Source: JAYEJW01 sp034716535 (GTDB taxonomy: Bacteria; Pseudomonadota; Gammaproteobacteria; Chromatiales; Chromatiaceae). Taken from it: a DNA stretch of 39,703 bases. The stretch spans positions 1 through 39,703 of the forward strand of contig JAYEJW010000147.1 of the NCBI GenBank assembly GCA_034716535.1, given 5' to 3'. Below, in pieces: positions 31,863 to 39,703 of this stretch. Below the pieces are notes generated by a model that was not told where the DNA came from, did no database searches, and saw nothing but the letters and a program-made list of their open reading frames with translations. How positions within the stretch are numbered: position 1 is the first letter of the stretch; each line of letters starts with the position of its first letter. Position numbers and translations under genes: made by a program.

Positions 31863-32339
31863 ATGGCAAAGAAGAGCAAGACAAAACGGGGGGGCGCGAC
31901 GATCGCCCTCAACAAGAAGGCGGGTCACGACTACCACATCGAGCAGCGCTACGAGGCCGGATTGTCCCTTGAAGGTTGGGAAGTCAAAAGCCTGCGCGCC
32001 GGACGGGTACAGCTCAAGGAGAGCTACGTCAGGATCCTGCACGGCGAGGCATTCCTCCTCGGCGCCCACATCTCCGCACTGCAGACCGCGTCCACCCATG
32101 TAAGCCCAGACCCCGTCCGCACTCGCAAGCTGCTGCTGAAGCGCGCAGAGCTCAACCGGCTGATCGGCCTGACGGAACGCGCGGGCTATACCCTGGTCCC
32201 AACTGCGATGTACTGGAAACACGGGCGAGCCAAGCTGGAGATCGGCCTGGCAAAGGGCAAGAAGCTCCACGACAAACGGGCCACGGAGAAGGACCGCGAC
32301 TGGCAGCGGGAGAAGGAGCGGATATTCAAGCATCATTAG
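31863..32339 (+). CDS. smpB: SsrA-binding protein SmpB
   Basis: This 158-residue small basic protein binds tmRNA and carries it into stalled ribosomes. It starts MAKKSKTKRGGATIALNKKA and has the family blocks HIEQRYEAGLSLEGWEVKSL, AFLLGAHISALQ, KLLLKRAELNRLIG and the basic C-terminal helix HDKRATEKDRDWQREKERI. ATG 31863 fits the family start; a GTG at 31833 would add ten poorly fitting residues. No ribosome site precedes the ATG, and a TACACT -10-like hexamer ends 6 bases before it, so the mRNA may be leaderless. ssrA follows on the same strand. Confidence 0.96.
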   Translation: MAKKSKTKRGGATIALNKKAGHDYHIEQRYEAGLSLEGWEVKSLRAGRVQLKESYVRILHGEAFLLGAHISALQTASTHVSPDPVRTRKLLLKRAELNRLIGLTERAGYTLVPTAMYWKHGRAKLEIGLAKGKKLHDKRATEKDRDWQREKERIFKHH

Positions 32340-32393
32340 AAGTGGGGGGGCCGGGACCAAGGCGACCCGCCCGACCAATCCGAGCACACCACC

Positions 32394-32422
32394 TTGCCCG
32401 GGAACTTTCCTCCACCTATACT
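32394..32422 (+). promoter_or_regulatory. Promoter of ssrA
   Basis: TTGCCC (32394-32399), a 17-base spacer and TATACT (32417-32422). The predicted start is near 32430, which leaves a short leader before the mature tmRNA 5' end at 32442. Confidence 0.75.
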
Positions 32423-32441
32423 GCCGAATTGATAGAACGAA

Positions 32442-32798
32442 GGGGGCGACCTGGATTCGACGTGGGTTGCAAAACCTGAGGTGCATGCCGAGGTGCGGGT
32501 TACCTCGTAAATCCATCCGCAAACTAATAGTTGCCAACGACGACAACTACGCTCTGGCCGCTTAAACCGGCCAGCCTCTGACCGCTGCTTGCCTATGGGG
32601 GGCGGGTTCCAGGGGTAAAAACACATGGGATCGCGGTGACGGGAGTCCGGACCTAATCCGCTAAAACCTAACGGAATCGCCGACCAGACGCCCTGCCCGT
32701 CGGGCGCTGGAAGGTTAAAAACAATAGGCAGGGCTAAGCATGTAGAACCGAGGGCAGAGGATTCGCGGACGCGGGTTCGATTCCCGCCGCCTCCACCA
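32442..32798 (+). ncRNA. ssrA: tmRNA (10Sa RNA)
   Basis: This 357-base one-piece tmRNA rescues stalled ribosomes. The 5' end GGGGGCGACCTGGATTCGAC pairs with the 3' CGCCTCC before the encoded ACCA. The T-arm is GCGGGTTCGATTCCCGC. The tag frame 32533-32565 encodes ANDDNYALAA and ends TAA, with the usual TAGTT before the resume codon. Several pseudoknot-compatible GC blocks follow. It lies ~100 bases after smpB. Its 3' end is the apparent integration site of the island downstream. Confidence 0.97.
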
Positions 32799-32810
32799 AT
32801 TCGAGTTCCA

Positions 32811-32834
32811 AAGCCGTCCCAGGACGGCTTTTTT
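32811..32834 (+). terminator. Intrinsic terminator of ssrA
   Basis: AAGCCGTCC and GGACGGCTT make a 9-base stem with a 2-base loop, followed by TTTT. It lies 12 bases after the tmRNA CCA. Confidence 0.92.
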
Positions 32835-32885
32835 AATGGGAAATTACAGCAACTTATCCTATATTTGTATCCAAGGACATCCTAA

Positions 32886-32922
32886 AGATGCCCCCAGAAT
32901 CCGAGAGCTGACGGGGGCATCT
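32886..32922. promoter_or_regulatory. Inverted repeat upstream of the integrase
   Basis: AGATGCCCCC (32886-32895) and GGGGGCATCT (32913-32922) form a perfect 10-base inverted repeat with a 17-base loop. A related GTTGCCCCCAATG overlaps the integrase start region. It could be an operator, integrase arm sites or a weak terminator; the sequence does not decide. Confidence 0.5.
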
Positions 32923-32962
32923 ATGGGGAACACTGGAACAGATAACAGGAGAGTTGCCCCCA

Positions 32963-34174
32963 ATGCCCCTCACAGATACCCAAATACGAAAAGCTAAACC
33001 CACAGAAAAAGCGCAACGCCTTTTCGATGGTGGTGGTCTTTACCTGGAGATTTCCCCCAAAGGGGGCAAGTGGTGGCGGCTCAAGTACCGCGTTGAGGGC
33101 AAGGAAAAACGCCTCTCCCTCGGCGTGTATCCCGATGTTTCACTGAAAGAAGCCCGAGAACGGCGCGACGATGCACGCAAGCTGCTCGCCAACAACATCG
33201 ATCCAAGCGAAAACCGCAAGGCGGCAAAGGCTGCCAAAGTCGAGCGGGCTGGGAACAGTTTCGAGGTGGTTGCACGGGAGTGGTACGCCAAGCATTCCCC
33301 CAACTGGTCAGCCAACCACGGCGACCGGATCATCCGCCGCATGGAGCGGGACATCTTCCCTTGGCTCGGCGGCAAGCCCATCGCTGAAATCAGCGCCCCG
33401 CAACTGCTGGAAGTCATCCGCCGGATCGAACAGCGGGGAGCCCTGGAAACCGCCCACCGTGCCCTCGGCAACTGCGGACAGGTTTTCCGCTATGCGGTAG
33501 CCACCGGACGGGCCGAACGTGATCCCTCGGGCGATCTTCGCGGCGCATTACCGCCCGTTAAGGGGCAACACTTCGCATCGATCACAGAACCCAAGAAAGT
33601 GGCCGACGTACTCAGGGCTTTGGACGGCTACGAAGGCACCCTCACCGTGCGTTGCGCCCTGCGTCTTGCCCCGCTTGTCTTTGTGCGACCCGGCGAGCTA
33701 CGCCATGCGAAATGGGCGGACATCGACCTGGAGGCCGGCGAGTGGCGCTACACCGTCACAAAGACCGACACCCAGCACATTGTCCCCCTTTCCCGGCAAG
33801 CCGTAGAAATCCTGACAGAACTGCAACCCCTTACGGGGCGCGGGCAGTACGTCTTTCCTGGTGCGCGAAGCGCAGCCCGCCCCATGAGCGATAACGCCAT
33901 CCTTGCCGCTATGCGGCGCATGGGGATTGGCAAGGATGAAATGAGCGGCCACGGTTTCCGGGCTATGGCGCGAACCATCCTAGATGAAGTGCTGGGCTTT
34001 CGCCCTGATTACATCGAACACCAGCTTGCCCATGCGGTACGTGATCCCAACGGACGCGCCTATAACCGAACCGCGCACCTGCCCGAGCGGCGCAAAATGA
34101 TGCAGGAATGGGCGGACTACCTCGACAAACTTAGAGCGGGCGCAGAGATCATTCCGATTTACCGGAGCGCCTAA
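32963..34174 (+). CDS. P4-type tyrosine recombinase/integrase
   Basis: This 403-residue protein starts with a DUF4102-type arm-binding domain (LTDTQIRKAKPTEKAQRLFD, GGGLYLEI, YRVEGKEKRLSLG, YPDVSLKEARERRD). A core-binding SAM-like domain (~100-185) and the catalytic domain follow. The catalytic set is complete: Arg242 (VRPGELRH), Lys267, His330 and Arg333 (GHGFR), His357 (LAHAVRD) and Tyr367 (GRAYNRT). ATG 32963 is preferred over a TTG three codons earlier because GGAGAG is then spaced 9 bases away. It lies directly downstream of ssrA, the common target of P4-type elements. It would cut and rejoin DNA to integrate or excise the island. Confidence 0.95.
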   Translation: MPLTDTQIRKAKPTEKAQRLFDGGGLYLEISPKGGKWWRLKYRVEGKEKRLSLGVYPDVSLKEARERRDDARKLLANNIDPSENRKAAKAAKVERAGNSFEVVAREWYAKHSPNWSANHGDRIIRRMERDIFPWLGGKPIAEISAPQLLEVIRRIEQRGALETAHRALGNCGQVFRYAVATGRAERDPSGDLRGALPPVKGQHFASITEPKKVADVLRALDGYEGTLTVRCALRLAPLVFVRPGELRHAKWADIDLEAGEWRYTVTKTDTQHIVPLSRQAVEILTELQPLTGRGQYVFPGARSAARPMSDNAILAAMRRMGIGKDEMSGHGFRAMARTILDEVLGFRPDYIEHQLAHAVRDPNGRAYNRTAHLPERRKMMQEWADYLDKLRAGAEIIPIYRSA

Positions 34175-34929
34175 ACGAAGCCTCCAGGGAGCCCCTTGGG
34201 GGCGGACGGGAGCGGGGCGCGAGCATGGGGAGCGGAAGACGCGCAGCGGCTGGAGCCCCACGCGCAGCGACCCGCTGGGCGGGCGGGGGATCAAAATGGC
34301 CGCCGGGCTGGGGCGAACGAGCACGGGGCGGTGTTTGGCCCGCGCGCAGCGCCCGAGACCGGTGGCCAGCACGCGCCGTAGGGAACGGCGCACCTCATCG
34401 GGGCAGGACAGCCCCGGCGGGCATTTAACATAGCGCCGGTTATGCGGGCGGGCTGGTGTTGGCCGGGCAGGACGCCCGGCAGCCCGCCGGACAAGCAGGG
34501 AGCTTGGCGCATAACCTGGCGTTATGTTACTTGCCCGCTCAAAGCCCCCTTGAGGGGGATGGGGGGTGATCCAAGCCCGGTACCAGTAAGGCGTCGTTTG
34601 CCTTTCTGGTGCCGGGCGGACCCAAGCTCCGCAACACGAGCGTCAGCTGGTGTTGCACATTGCCAGGTTGGTCAATGGGCGAGATCTGGCTGAAGTTTCC
34701 GGCGATTGTGGGCGCGCCCGAATAGTGGAGAGTCGGCTTCGGAGCAATCGGCGGCCTCTGATCGACACAACGCCGCTTGTCGGAATAAGAGGTCCAGGAA
34801 GCATCCCATGGTTGAATTTTGGACCCATTGGGACTAATGTTTCCAGTAACACGGCCCCTTTCGGTTGAACCGCTTCGGCGGGGAGATTGCTAAGGGGTTT
34901 TTTAATTTTGCCCCGACCCTCCGGGCTCC
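34175..34929. other. Gene-poor GC-skewed spacer in the island
   Basis: These 755 bases have no gene I can support. The first ~240 bases are very GC-rich and give long chance frames. It contains the large folded palindrome at 34423-34532, a CCCCC-TTGA-GGGGG hairpin (34545-34558), and a CCGC-TTCG-GCGG hairpin (34870-34881) followed later by T6. A short frame at 34650-34868 (72 codons) shows no recognisable family. Confidence 0.5.
34423..34532. repeat. Large imperfect palindrome, attC-like or structured RNA element
   Basis: The outer arms TAACATAGCGCCGGTTATGCG (34426-34446; 21 bases, here shortened to TAACATAGCGCC and GGTTATGCG) and CGCATAACC plus GGCGTTATGTTA (34508-34529) pair with few mismatches. 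Inside, GGCGGGCTG pairs with CAGCCCGCC, and GCCGGGC pairs with GCCCGGC around AGGAC. The left edge ATTTAAC matches the integron R'' box RYYYAAC and the right edge keeps the pairing GTT, but GTTACTT fits GTTRRRY only partly. An attC site, a transposon remnant or a structured RNA are all possible. Confidence 0.5.
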
Positions 34930-35937
34930 TCACCACTGCGTTTCCCAATCGTCGAGTGCACCCATCCCCGCCAGATTCAACCCCAAATGGTCGAGATCGG
35001 GAAACGTCCGCAAATGCGCTTTCATGCGTTCGGACCAGCTCGAATTGGGATTGACAACCCGCAGCAGATGGCGGGCGATGCAGAGCAGCAGAAAACAGCG
35101 CGCCCTGAGATGGGAATCGCTTTCAAATGGGGCAACCCATGCCACGTCGGCCACTGAGGGCAGCCTTGGCTGGTCGACGATGTTCCGGTTCCACAAGCGG
35201 CTATGGTGGGCGCAGACGTTGCGCAAGTAGTTCAGGCTTCGCAACCAGGTCGCGAAAATTCGGCCGTTGTGGACGCCGTATTTGGCCGAGATTGCGTCCT
35301 GGTCCTCCTCGCGCATACCAGCATACAGTCTCGACATGGTGCCGAAATCCCACACCTCGCAGGCGACCCAGATCGCGAGAGGCAAACCATACTTGCTCTT
35401 GTTATGGCGAACGAATTCCTCTTTCGACTCGCCGATCAACCGGGCGTGTTTCCCAAGCCAATCGTGTTGCCGGGTTACACCGTTGCTATTGGGGAGCTTA
35501 TGACTGAAGTCTTCGTGGAATAGATCAGGGCGAAGATAGGCGAAAGGGTCAAACTTGCCCAAGGTATGGGAAATATCCACCCGGAGCGCGATCTCGATGC
35601 GTTCCAGGGCATCCATGACCAACAGCCGCAGCTGTTTATCGAACACGTAGAGCTTCACCGCATTCTCGAAGGTCGCACCGGTCCTGAAGCTGTCCAGGGC
35701 AATTGTTACTTCCTGTCTTTTCTTCTTGGTCGGTTTGCACCCGTGTTCATCGAGCAAAACAAGCAGACCCGACCGCTCCCGAAAAGGAAACCAGTAGCCA
35801 CTCAGACGGTAGTAACCAATACGCTGCAAATAGTCCAGGGCCTTGGGTCGATCCGTCACCGCCAGGCCACGGGCTATCAACAGATCCAGTTGATCCTCGT
35901 AGCTCATCCAAGGCTTGCAATACTCCATTACGGGCAT
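34930..35937 (-). CDS. Abi_2 (AbiD/AbiF-like) abortive-infection HEPN protein
   Basis: This 335-residue protein has family blocks near the N-terminus (KPWMSYEDQLDLLIARGL, YYRLSGYWFPFRE), then FDKQLRLLVMDALERIEIALR, PLAIWVACEVWDFGTMSRLY and WLRSLNYLRNVCAHHSRLWN. The last holds the HEPN ribonuclease motif RNxxxH (Arg239, Asn240, His244), so RNA cleavage on phage infection is the expected role. It starts 84 bases after the Res stop on the same strand and may be the last gene of a mod-res-abi operon. Methionines at 1 and 4 are both possible starts. AbiF-type relatives are reported to work with a non-coding RNA antitoxin; whether this one does is open. Confidence 0.88.
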   Translation of the reverse strand: MPVMEYCKPWMSYEDQLDLLIARGLAVTDRPKALDYLQRIGYYRLSGYWFPFRERSGLLVLLDEHGCKPTKKKRQEVTIALDSFRTGATFENAVKLYVFDKQLRLLVMDALERIEIALRVDISHTLGKFDPFAYLRPDLFHEDFSHKLPNSNGVTRQHDWLGKHARLIGESKEEFVRHNKSKYGLPLAIWVACEVWDFGTMSRLYAGMREEDQDAISAKYGVHNGRIFATWLRSLNYLRNVCAHHSRLWNRNIVDQPRLPSVADVAWVAPFESDSHLRARCFLLLCIARHLLRVVNPNSSWSERMKAHLRTFPDLDHLGLNLAGMGALDDWETQW

Positions 35938-36021
35938 ATTCCCCGATCCTCTCCGTCCATCTTCATGCCGTGGTCATGCCCCGTTGAGCATGCGTAGCCC
36001 TTCCCCGAACCATTGACCCCC

Positions 36022-39000
36022 CTAACCGCCAAACCCAGCCTGCTGATCCCACTTCGCCAGCGCATTCTCATCCAGCAGACGCGGCAACATCGTCGGATCC
36101 TTTACCACCAGGTAACGCCACAACCCCCAGTTGCCCTCCTCGTTGACGGCATTGACCCAACGCTCTGCCGCCTTGGCTTTTTGATCCGCATCGTCGCCAT
36201 ACTGGCCCTTGGTCTCGATCACCAACGTCAGACCAATATCCAGCACCGCGATGAAATCAGGAATGTAGCGCGCCGGGATGCCGTTCTTTCGATAGGGCAT
36301 GCAAAACCCGAGATGCTCGTTTTTAACCCAGCGCACCACACCCGGATGGGCATCCAGCGCATAACCCGCGCTCTGTTCCCATTTCTTGGTGTCGGCGACC
36401 ATCGCGTTCAGATGGCAGCGATTGACAGGGTAGACCTCCTTGGTCGTGTGGTAGTCGACGAAGCGGGTACTGCCCCGCCCCGCGGAGCCCTTGGCGATCC
36501 GCGGCAGCTCACGCGTTCGGGTGATACCGTCCCTGCGGATGGCCTCGAAGAGAATGTCGGCGGCCTGCTGATGGTACTTGCTGGCGTGGAGGACATCACG
36601 TGGATCAGCATTGCCGATGAGTTTCACCCTCTCCTGCAGGAAGCGCTTTGCGGCAAAGGCAACCTTTGGAAACAGTTGCGAGGTCGAAGCCGCCACATCC
36701 GACTCCTCGCCGCCGTTCTGCTCGGTCTCCCAACGCCGGCATACCTCACGGGCCAATCGGAACGCCACCTGCTGCAGGCGAAACTGCTTGCGCCAATCCG
36801 CCAGGGTCAACACGGGACGCTCGCCGGGTCCGTATACCGCCAAAGACCCTTCCGGGGCCGTCATCGAATTCAGCTCGACCGAATTCGGGATCTCCTTCGG
36901 GTCGATGGTCACCTGAGAGACCTGATCCCAGGCGATCTCCAGCTCAAAGGCCTGCGGACTGTAATAGCCCTCCACCAGTGGAAACTCGATCTCGTACTGG
37001 GACTTGTCGGGGTCACTGAAGATATGATTCGGCTCCTTCGGCGGCTTGCTGTCCTTCGACTTGGAGACCTTGAACGGGATCAGCTCAAACGGTACACCGA
37101 AGACCTTGGCCGTCTCCTCCTCGAACTGGTCCGTCTCCTCGTTGAGCGCATAACTGCGGCGCCGCAAAGCCCGCCCCACCACCTGTTCGCACAACAACTG
37201 GGAACCGAAGGGCCGCAGACCCACGATGTGGGTCACGGTATTGGCGTCCCAGCCCTCGGCCAGCATCGCGACCGAGACGATGCAGCGGATATTCCGCCCC
37301 GGCGGCACCCGCTCGTCGACCCACTTGTAGGCGCCGTCGTTGTCGTCGGAGGCGGCCTTCTCGTTGTTCTTTCGGACCAATTCCGACCAGGCTTCCGGCA
37401 CCTTGCCGCCCGGCCAGATCTTCTTGCCGATGGTATCGAGGATGAAACGCAGCCGCTGCGTTTCGTCCTTGGTCCCTCCGGCTTCCAGGTCCTCCACCAC
37501 CTTGGAATCGACCCGCACGGTGACCTCGTTGCCCGGCTCATTCCGAAACCAAGTGGGTGCCGGTCCATAACTCCCTTCCTCGTAAGCAAGCCAGTTGTAG
37601 ACCTCGGCGGCAACCTTGGTGTCGCGGCAGACCACGATGAATACCGGCGGCACCGGATGGAGCTCCTCCCGGCTATCCTGCCGCCACTGCTCGAACCGGG
37701 CATGCCAGTCTTGCGCCAATTGGTTGATTGGCGCGGTGGCATAGGTCATCACGATCTGCGGATTGATCTTCTTGCCCAGCCCATCCTGTTCAGCCCTCGC
37801 CTCGACCCAGCGCCAGACATTGAAGTAGCTGGCCTCGGCGGCACCGGTGATGTCACGGGTCGGGAGCTGGGGGATCTTCACCAACCCCGATTCGATCGCA
37901 TCCAGCAGCCCGAAATCGGAGACGATCCACGGAAAGGGTTTGCCCACCTCATTCCCCGATCCCTGGATATAGAACGGCGTTGCGGACAGGTCGATACAGA
38001 AACGAATACCCTTTTTGCGCCCGCCCGCCAGCTTGTTGATCCGGTCGAGGCCCTCGATCCAGATGGTCGCCTCCTTGGCGTTCTTTTTGGCCAGTGAGCG
38101 GTCTTCTTCCAGATCGACAAGCGCATCGCCGTCACCCCGGCGGTAGGCGTGGTGCGCCTCGTCATTGAACACCAGCCAGTGGGGGCTGCGCCCCTTGCCG
38201 GAGCCCAGCTCCTGGCGGATGCGCTTGAACCAGGCCCGGTCCGACTCGAAATACCGGGTCTCGATCGATTCGTTGGCCTTGCCCGCGTTCTTGACCACCT
38301 CGGTCGCCTCGCCGGTCTTGACCACCTTGGCCGAGGTGCCGTTGACGCTGCTGCTCTCCTTCTTCGCCAGGCGGTGCCAGTTGGCGATCATCACCTCGCC
38401 GCGCCTGAGCTCCTCCATGCGGTGCGGCGGCACCAGCTGGCGCGTGCGGTAAAGGCTATTGTCACCCAGTGCGGGATCGAGCTCCTGCAGCCGCTCGCGG
38501 ATGGTCACGTTGGGGCAGATGATCAGGACGGTGTCGGAGAAACGGTCGTCGGTCGGTGAGGCGACCCGGTTGAGGATCGACCAGGCCGACAGCATCCCCA
38601 TCACCGTCGTCTTGCCGGTGCCGGTGGCCATCTTGCAGGCGTAGCGGGTGAAGGCCTTGAAGCCTGCCTCGCGCGCGCCCTCGCCGGGCCGGTCGATCGG
38701 CAGCTCCGGCATCCCCTTGTGGTAGACCGGGTTCGCCTCGATCAGAAAGATGAGCGTCTCGGCCGCCTCGACCTGGGCGAAAAAGAGCCGCTGCTTGCGC
38801 AAGGTCTCGTCACCACGCCACAGGGCCAGCAACTCCTTGGTGATACTGGAGGCCCCATCGTAGGGGATGCCGGTGCGCTTGCCTTCGCGCCACTCCTTGA
38901 CCCGTCCGCGCAGCCAGTTGACCAGCGGCAGATCCTCCTGCTGGCCGACATCGAGCTCCCCACCCAGGCTGAGCTGTTTCTTGCTCTTGCGGCCGCGCCC

Positions 39001-39180
39001 ACTGCTTTCGGGTACACGGTAGAAGTAGCTCGCCGGCCGCCGCCCGACCGCCTGGACCGGCTGCTTGCCGCGCTCGATCTGCCAATGGACCGCCGGCTCG
39101 GCGAAGGGCGAGTTGATGATCGGCGATTCGACCTCCGTTGGCGCGACGGGGGCGCTGGTCTGCTCCTTGCCCATACTCAC
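36022..39180 (-). CDS. Restriction helicase-nuclease, Res-like subunit (BPTD_3080-type)
   Basis: This 1052-residue superfamily 2 helicase is fused to a nuclease. Walker A is ATGTGKTT (Lys190), motif II NDEAHH (340-344), motif III SATPFY (399-404), and motif VI QVVGRALRRRSY lies near 690. The C-terminal PD-(D/E)xK site is Pro974-Asp975 with Glu989 and Lys991 (ETKGQ). A 70-residue insert rich in Lys, Ser and Val lies before motif II. The start is GTG 39180, overlapping the methyltransferase TGA (GTGA); an ATG two codons on is also possible. It would translocate on and cut unmodified DNA together with a methyltransferase. Since that partner is truncated here, its state in this genome is uncertain. 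Confidence 0.9.
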   Translation of the reverse strand: MSMGKEQTSAPVAPTEVESPIINSPFAEPAVHWQIERGKQPVQAVGRRPASYFYRVPESSGRGRKSKKQLSLGGELDVGQQEDLPLVNWLRGRVKEWREGKRTGIPYDGASSITKELLALWRGDETLRKQRLFFAQVEAAETLIFLIEANPVYHKGMPELPIDRPGEGAREAGFKAFTRYACKMATGTGKTTVMGMLSAWSILNRVASPTDDRFSDTVLIICPNVTIRERLQELDPALGDNSLYRTRQLVPPHRMEELRRGEVMIANWHRLAKKESSSVNGTSAKVVKTGEATEVVKNAGKANESIETRYFESDRAWFKRIRQELGSGKGRSPHWLVFNDEAHHAYRRGDGDALVDLEEDRSLAKKNAKEATIWIEGLDRINKLAGGRKKGIRFCIDLSATPFYIQGSGNEVGKPFPWIVSDFGLLDAIESGLVKIPQLPTRDITGAAEASYFNVWRWVEARAEQDGLGKKINPQIVMTYATAPINQLAQDWHARFEQWRQDSREELHPVPPVFIVVCRDTKVAAEVYNWLAYEEGSYGPAPTWFRNEPGNEVTVRVDSKVVEDLEAGGTKDETQRLRFILDTIGKKIWPGGKVPEAWSELVRKNNEKAASDDNDGAYKWVDERVPPGRNIRCIVSVAMLAEGWDANTVTHIVGLRPFGSQLLCEQVVGRALRRRSYALNEETDQFEEETAKVFGVPFELIPFKVSKSKDSKPPKEPNHIFSDPDKSQYEIEFPLVEGYYSPQAFELEIAWDQVSQVTIDPKEIPNSVELNSMTAPEGSLAVYGPGERPVLTLADWRKQFRLQQVAFRLAREVCRRWETEQNGGEESDVAASTSQLFPKVAFAAKRFLQERVKLIGNADPRDVLHASKYHQQAADILFEAIRRDGITRTRELPRIAKGSAGRGSTRFVDYHTTKEVYPVNRCHLNAMVADTKKWEQSAGYALDAHPGVVRWVKNEHLGFCMPYRKNGIPARYIPDFIAVLDIGLTLVIETKGQYGDDADQKAKAAERWVNAVNEEGNWGLWRYLVVKDPTMLPRLLDENALAKWDQQAGFGG

Positions 39181-39576
39181 GCTCCCTCTTCCTCGCGCAC
39201 CACCATCAGCTCGTTACCGCGCTCGTCGATCACCTTGACCGCGACCCGGCGGTGTGTGCCGAGCACGAAAGGTTCCGAAGTGGTACCGGCCAGATGGTCC
39301 CAGACCGAGGGGTCGAAGCGCGCCTTCAGCGACTTCTGCAGGTTGTCCCAGGCCGAGGTCTTGGGGAAGAAGACCTGGCGCGCCATGAAAACCATGCCGT
39401 TGTAGTCGGTGTCGAGCATCCAGCAGGGCAGGTTCTCGGCGTGGATCGACTCGGTCTCCAGGTCATGGGGGCGGAAGATGTCGAGCCCCAGCAGCTCGAC
39501 CTGGTAGAGCGGACGGCCATCGGGCGCCTGCTCGCCGTTGGGCCGGAAGTCGACGTCGGGCAGACCTGTGATGGAG
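39177..39576 (-). pseudogene. C-terminal remnant of a DNA methyltransferase (Mod-like) gene
   Basis: About 130 codons ending EEEGA match the C-terminal end expected of the site-specific DNA methyltransferase paired with this Res type (LPDVDFRPNGEQAPDGRPLY, DTDYNGMVFMARQVFFP, FVLGTHRRVAVKVIDERGNE). The catalytic motifs (DPPY and FxGxG) lie in the missing N-terminal part. Upstream of about 39576 the sequence changes abruptly to AT-rich DNA. An ATG there (39602) opens the frame by chance with the hydrophobic run HFLILLFSI. The gene is therefore broken or recombined at this point. Its stop overlaps the Res start by three bases. Confidence 0.7.
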
Positions 39577-39703
39577 AATAGAAGTATTAAAAAATGAATC
39601 ATATGCTATTTTTCCAGAAGAGATTAGTGAAGCATATAAAATAGCTGACGATATGGTTAGTATCTATAAGATGGATACTAGTAGTGAAATAATTATAAAT
39701 AGG
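39577..39703. other. AT-rich segment of foreign composition at window end
   Basis: The last ~127 bases are roughly 30% GC against well over 55% for the rest. A plus-strand frame is open from 39572 to the edge (AIFPEEISEAYKIADD, MVSIYKMDTSSEIIINR) with no proper start. It may be the inside of a gene reached by an insertion or an artificial join. I do not recognise it. Confidence 0.6.

Noticed and set aside
34225..34428. Short frames in the GC-rich part of the island spacer
   Set aside because: Composition is almost entirely Gly/Ala/Arg/Pro, there is no ribosome site, and frames exist on both strands, so these look like chance.
36013..38097. 694-codon open frame on the plus strand opposite the restriction gene
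   Set aside because: It is antisense to a gene with clear helicase and nuclease motifs, has no family features, and is what GC-rich third positions produce.

Overview
The window reads as GC-rich chromosomal DNA of a gammaproteobacterium. The evidence is a complete nuoA-N operon with separate nuoC and nuoD, the tpiA-secG-tRNA-Leu-nuo gene order, smpB next to ssrA, and the tmRNA tag ANDDNYALAA. A Chromatiales/Ectothiorhodospiraceae-type host would fit, but that is inference; the sequence alone does not fix the genus.

Region 1 (1-14.2 kb, all genes on the minus strand) is an accessory cluster of secreted repeat proteins. In transcription order it holds an SBBP seven-blade propeller protein, a secreted subtilisin-like protease, a TIGR03032/DUF4915-type protein, three FG-GAP (integrin-alpha-like) seven-blade proteins with C-terminal dockerin-like calcium loops, a small GNAT-like protein, and a second SBBP protein cut by the window start. 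The FG-GAP genes lie in a tandem triplication of about 2.27 kb. Each of the two derived units carries a dead 3' fragment of the TIGR03032 gene. The SBBP gene and its upstream region form long direct repeats about 13 kb apart that flank the cluster.

Region 2 (14.2-15.2 kb) holds a nested-palindrome intergenic repeat and a plus-strand parDE toxin-antitoxin pair. parE has no ATG, GTG or TTG start and most likely begins at ATT.

Region 3 (15.3-32.8 kb) is core genome. The 14-gene complex I operon (minus strand, nuoA at 30165 to nuoN at 15309) is preceded by a strong promoter. Upstream of it lie a terminator, tRNA-Leu(GAG), secG and tpiA. Divergent from tpiA are smpB and ssrA (tmRNA), the latter with its own promoter and terminator. 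The operon is compact except for a 211-base nuoK-nuoL spacer containing a perfect hairpin.

Region 4 (32.8-39.7 kb) is an integrated island at the ssrA 3' end. It has a P4-type tyrosine integrase, a gene-poor 755-base stretch with a strongly folded attC-like palindrome, an Abi_2 (AbiD/AbiF-like) HEPN protein, and a large restriction helicase-nuclease (Res-like, BPTD_3080 type). The partner methyltransferase survives only as a C-terminal piece. It is interrupted at about 39575 by an abrupt change to AT-rich DNA that runs to the window end. The island looks like an anti-phage defence locus whose modification gene has been broken by insertion, rearrangement or an assembly join.
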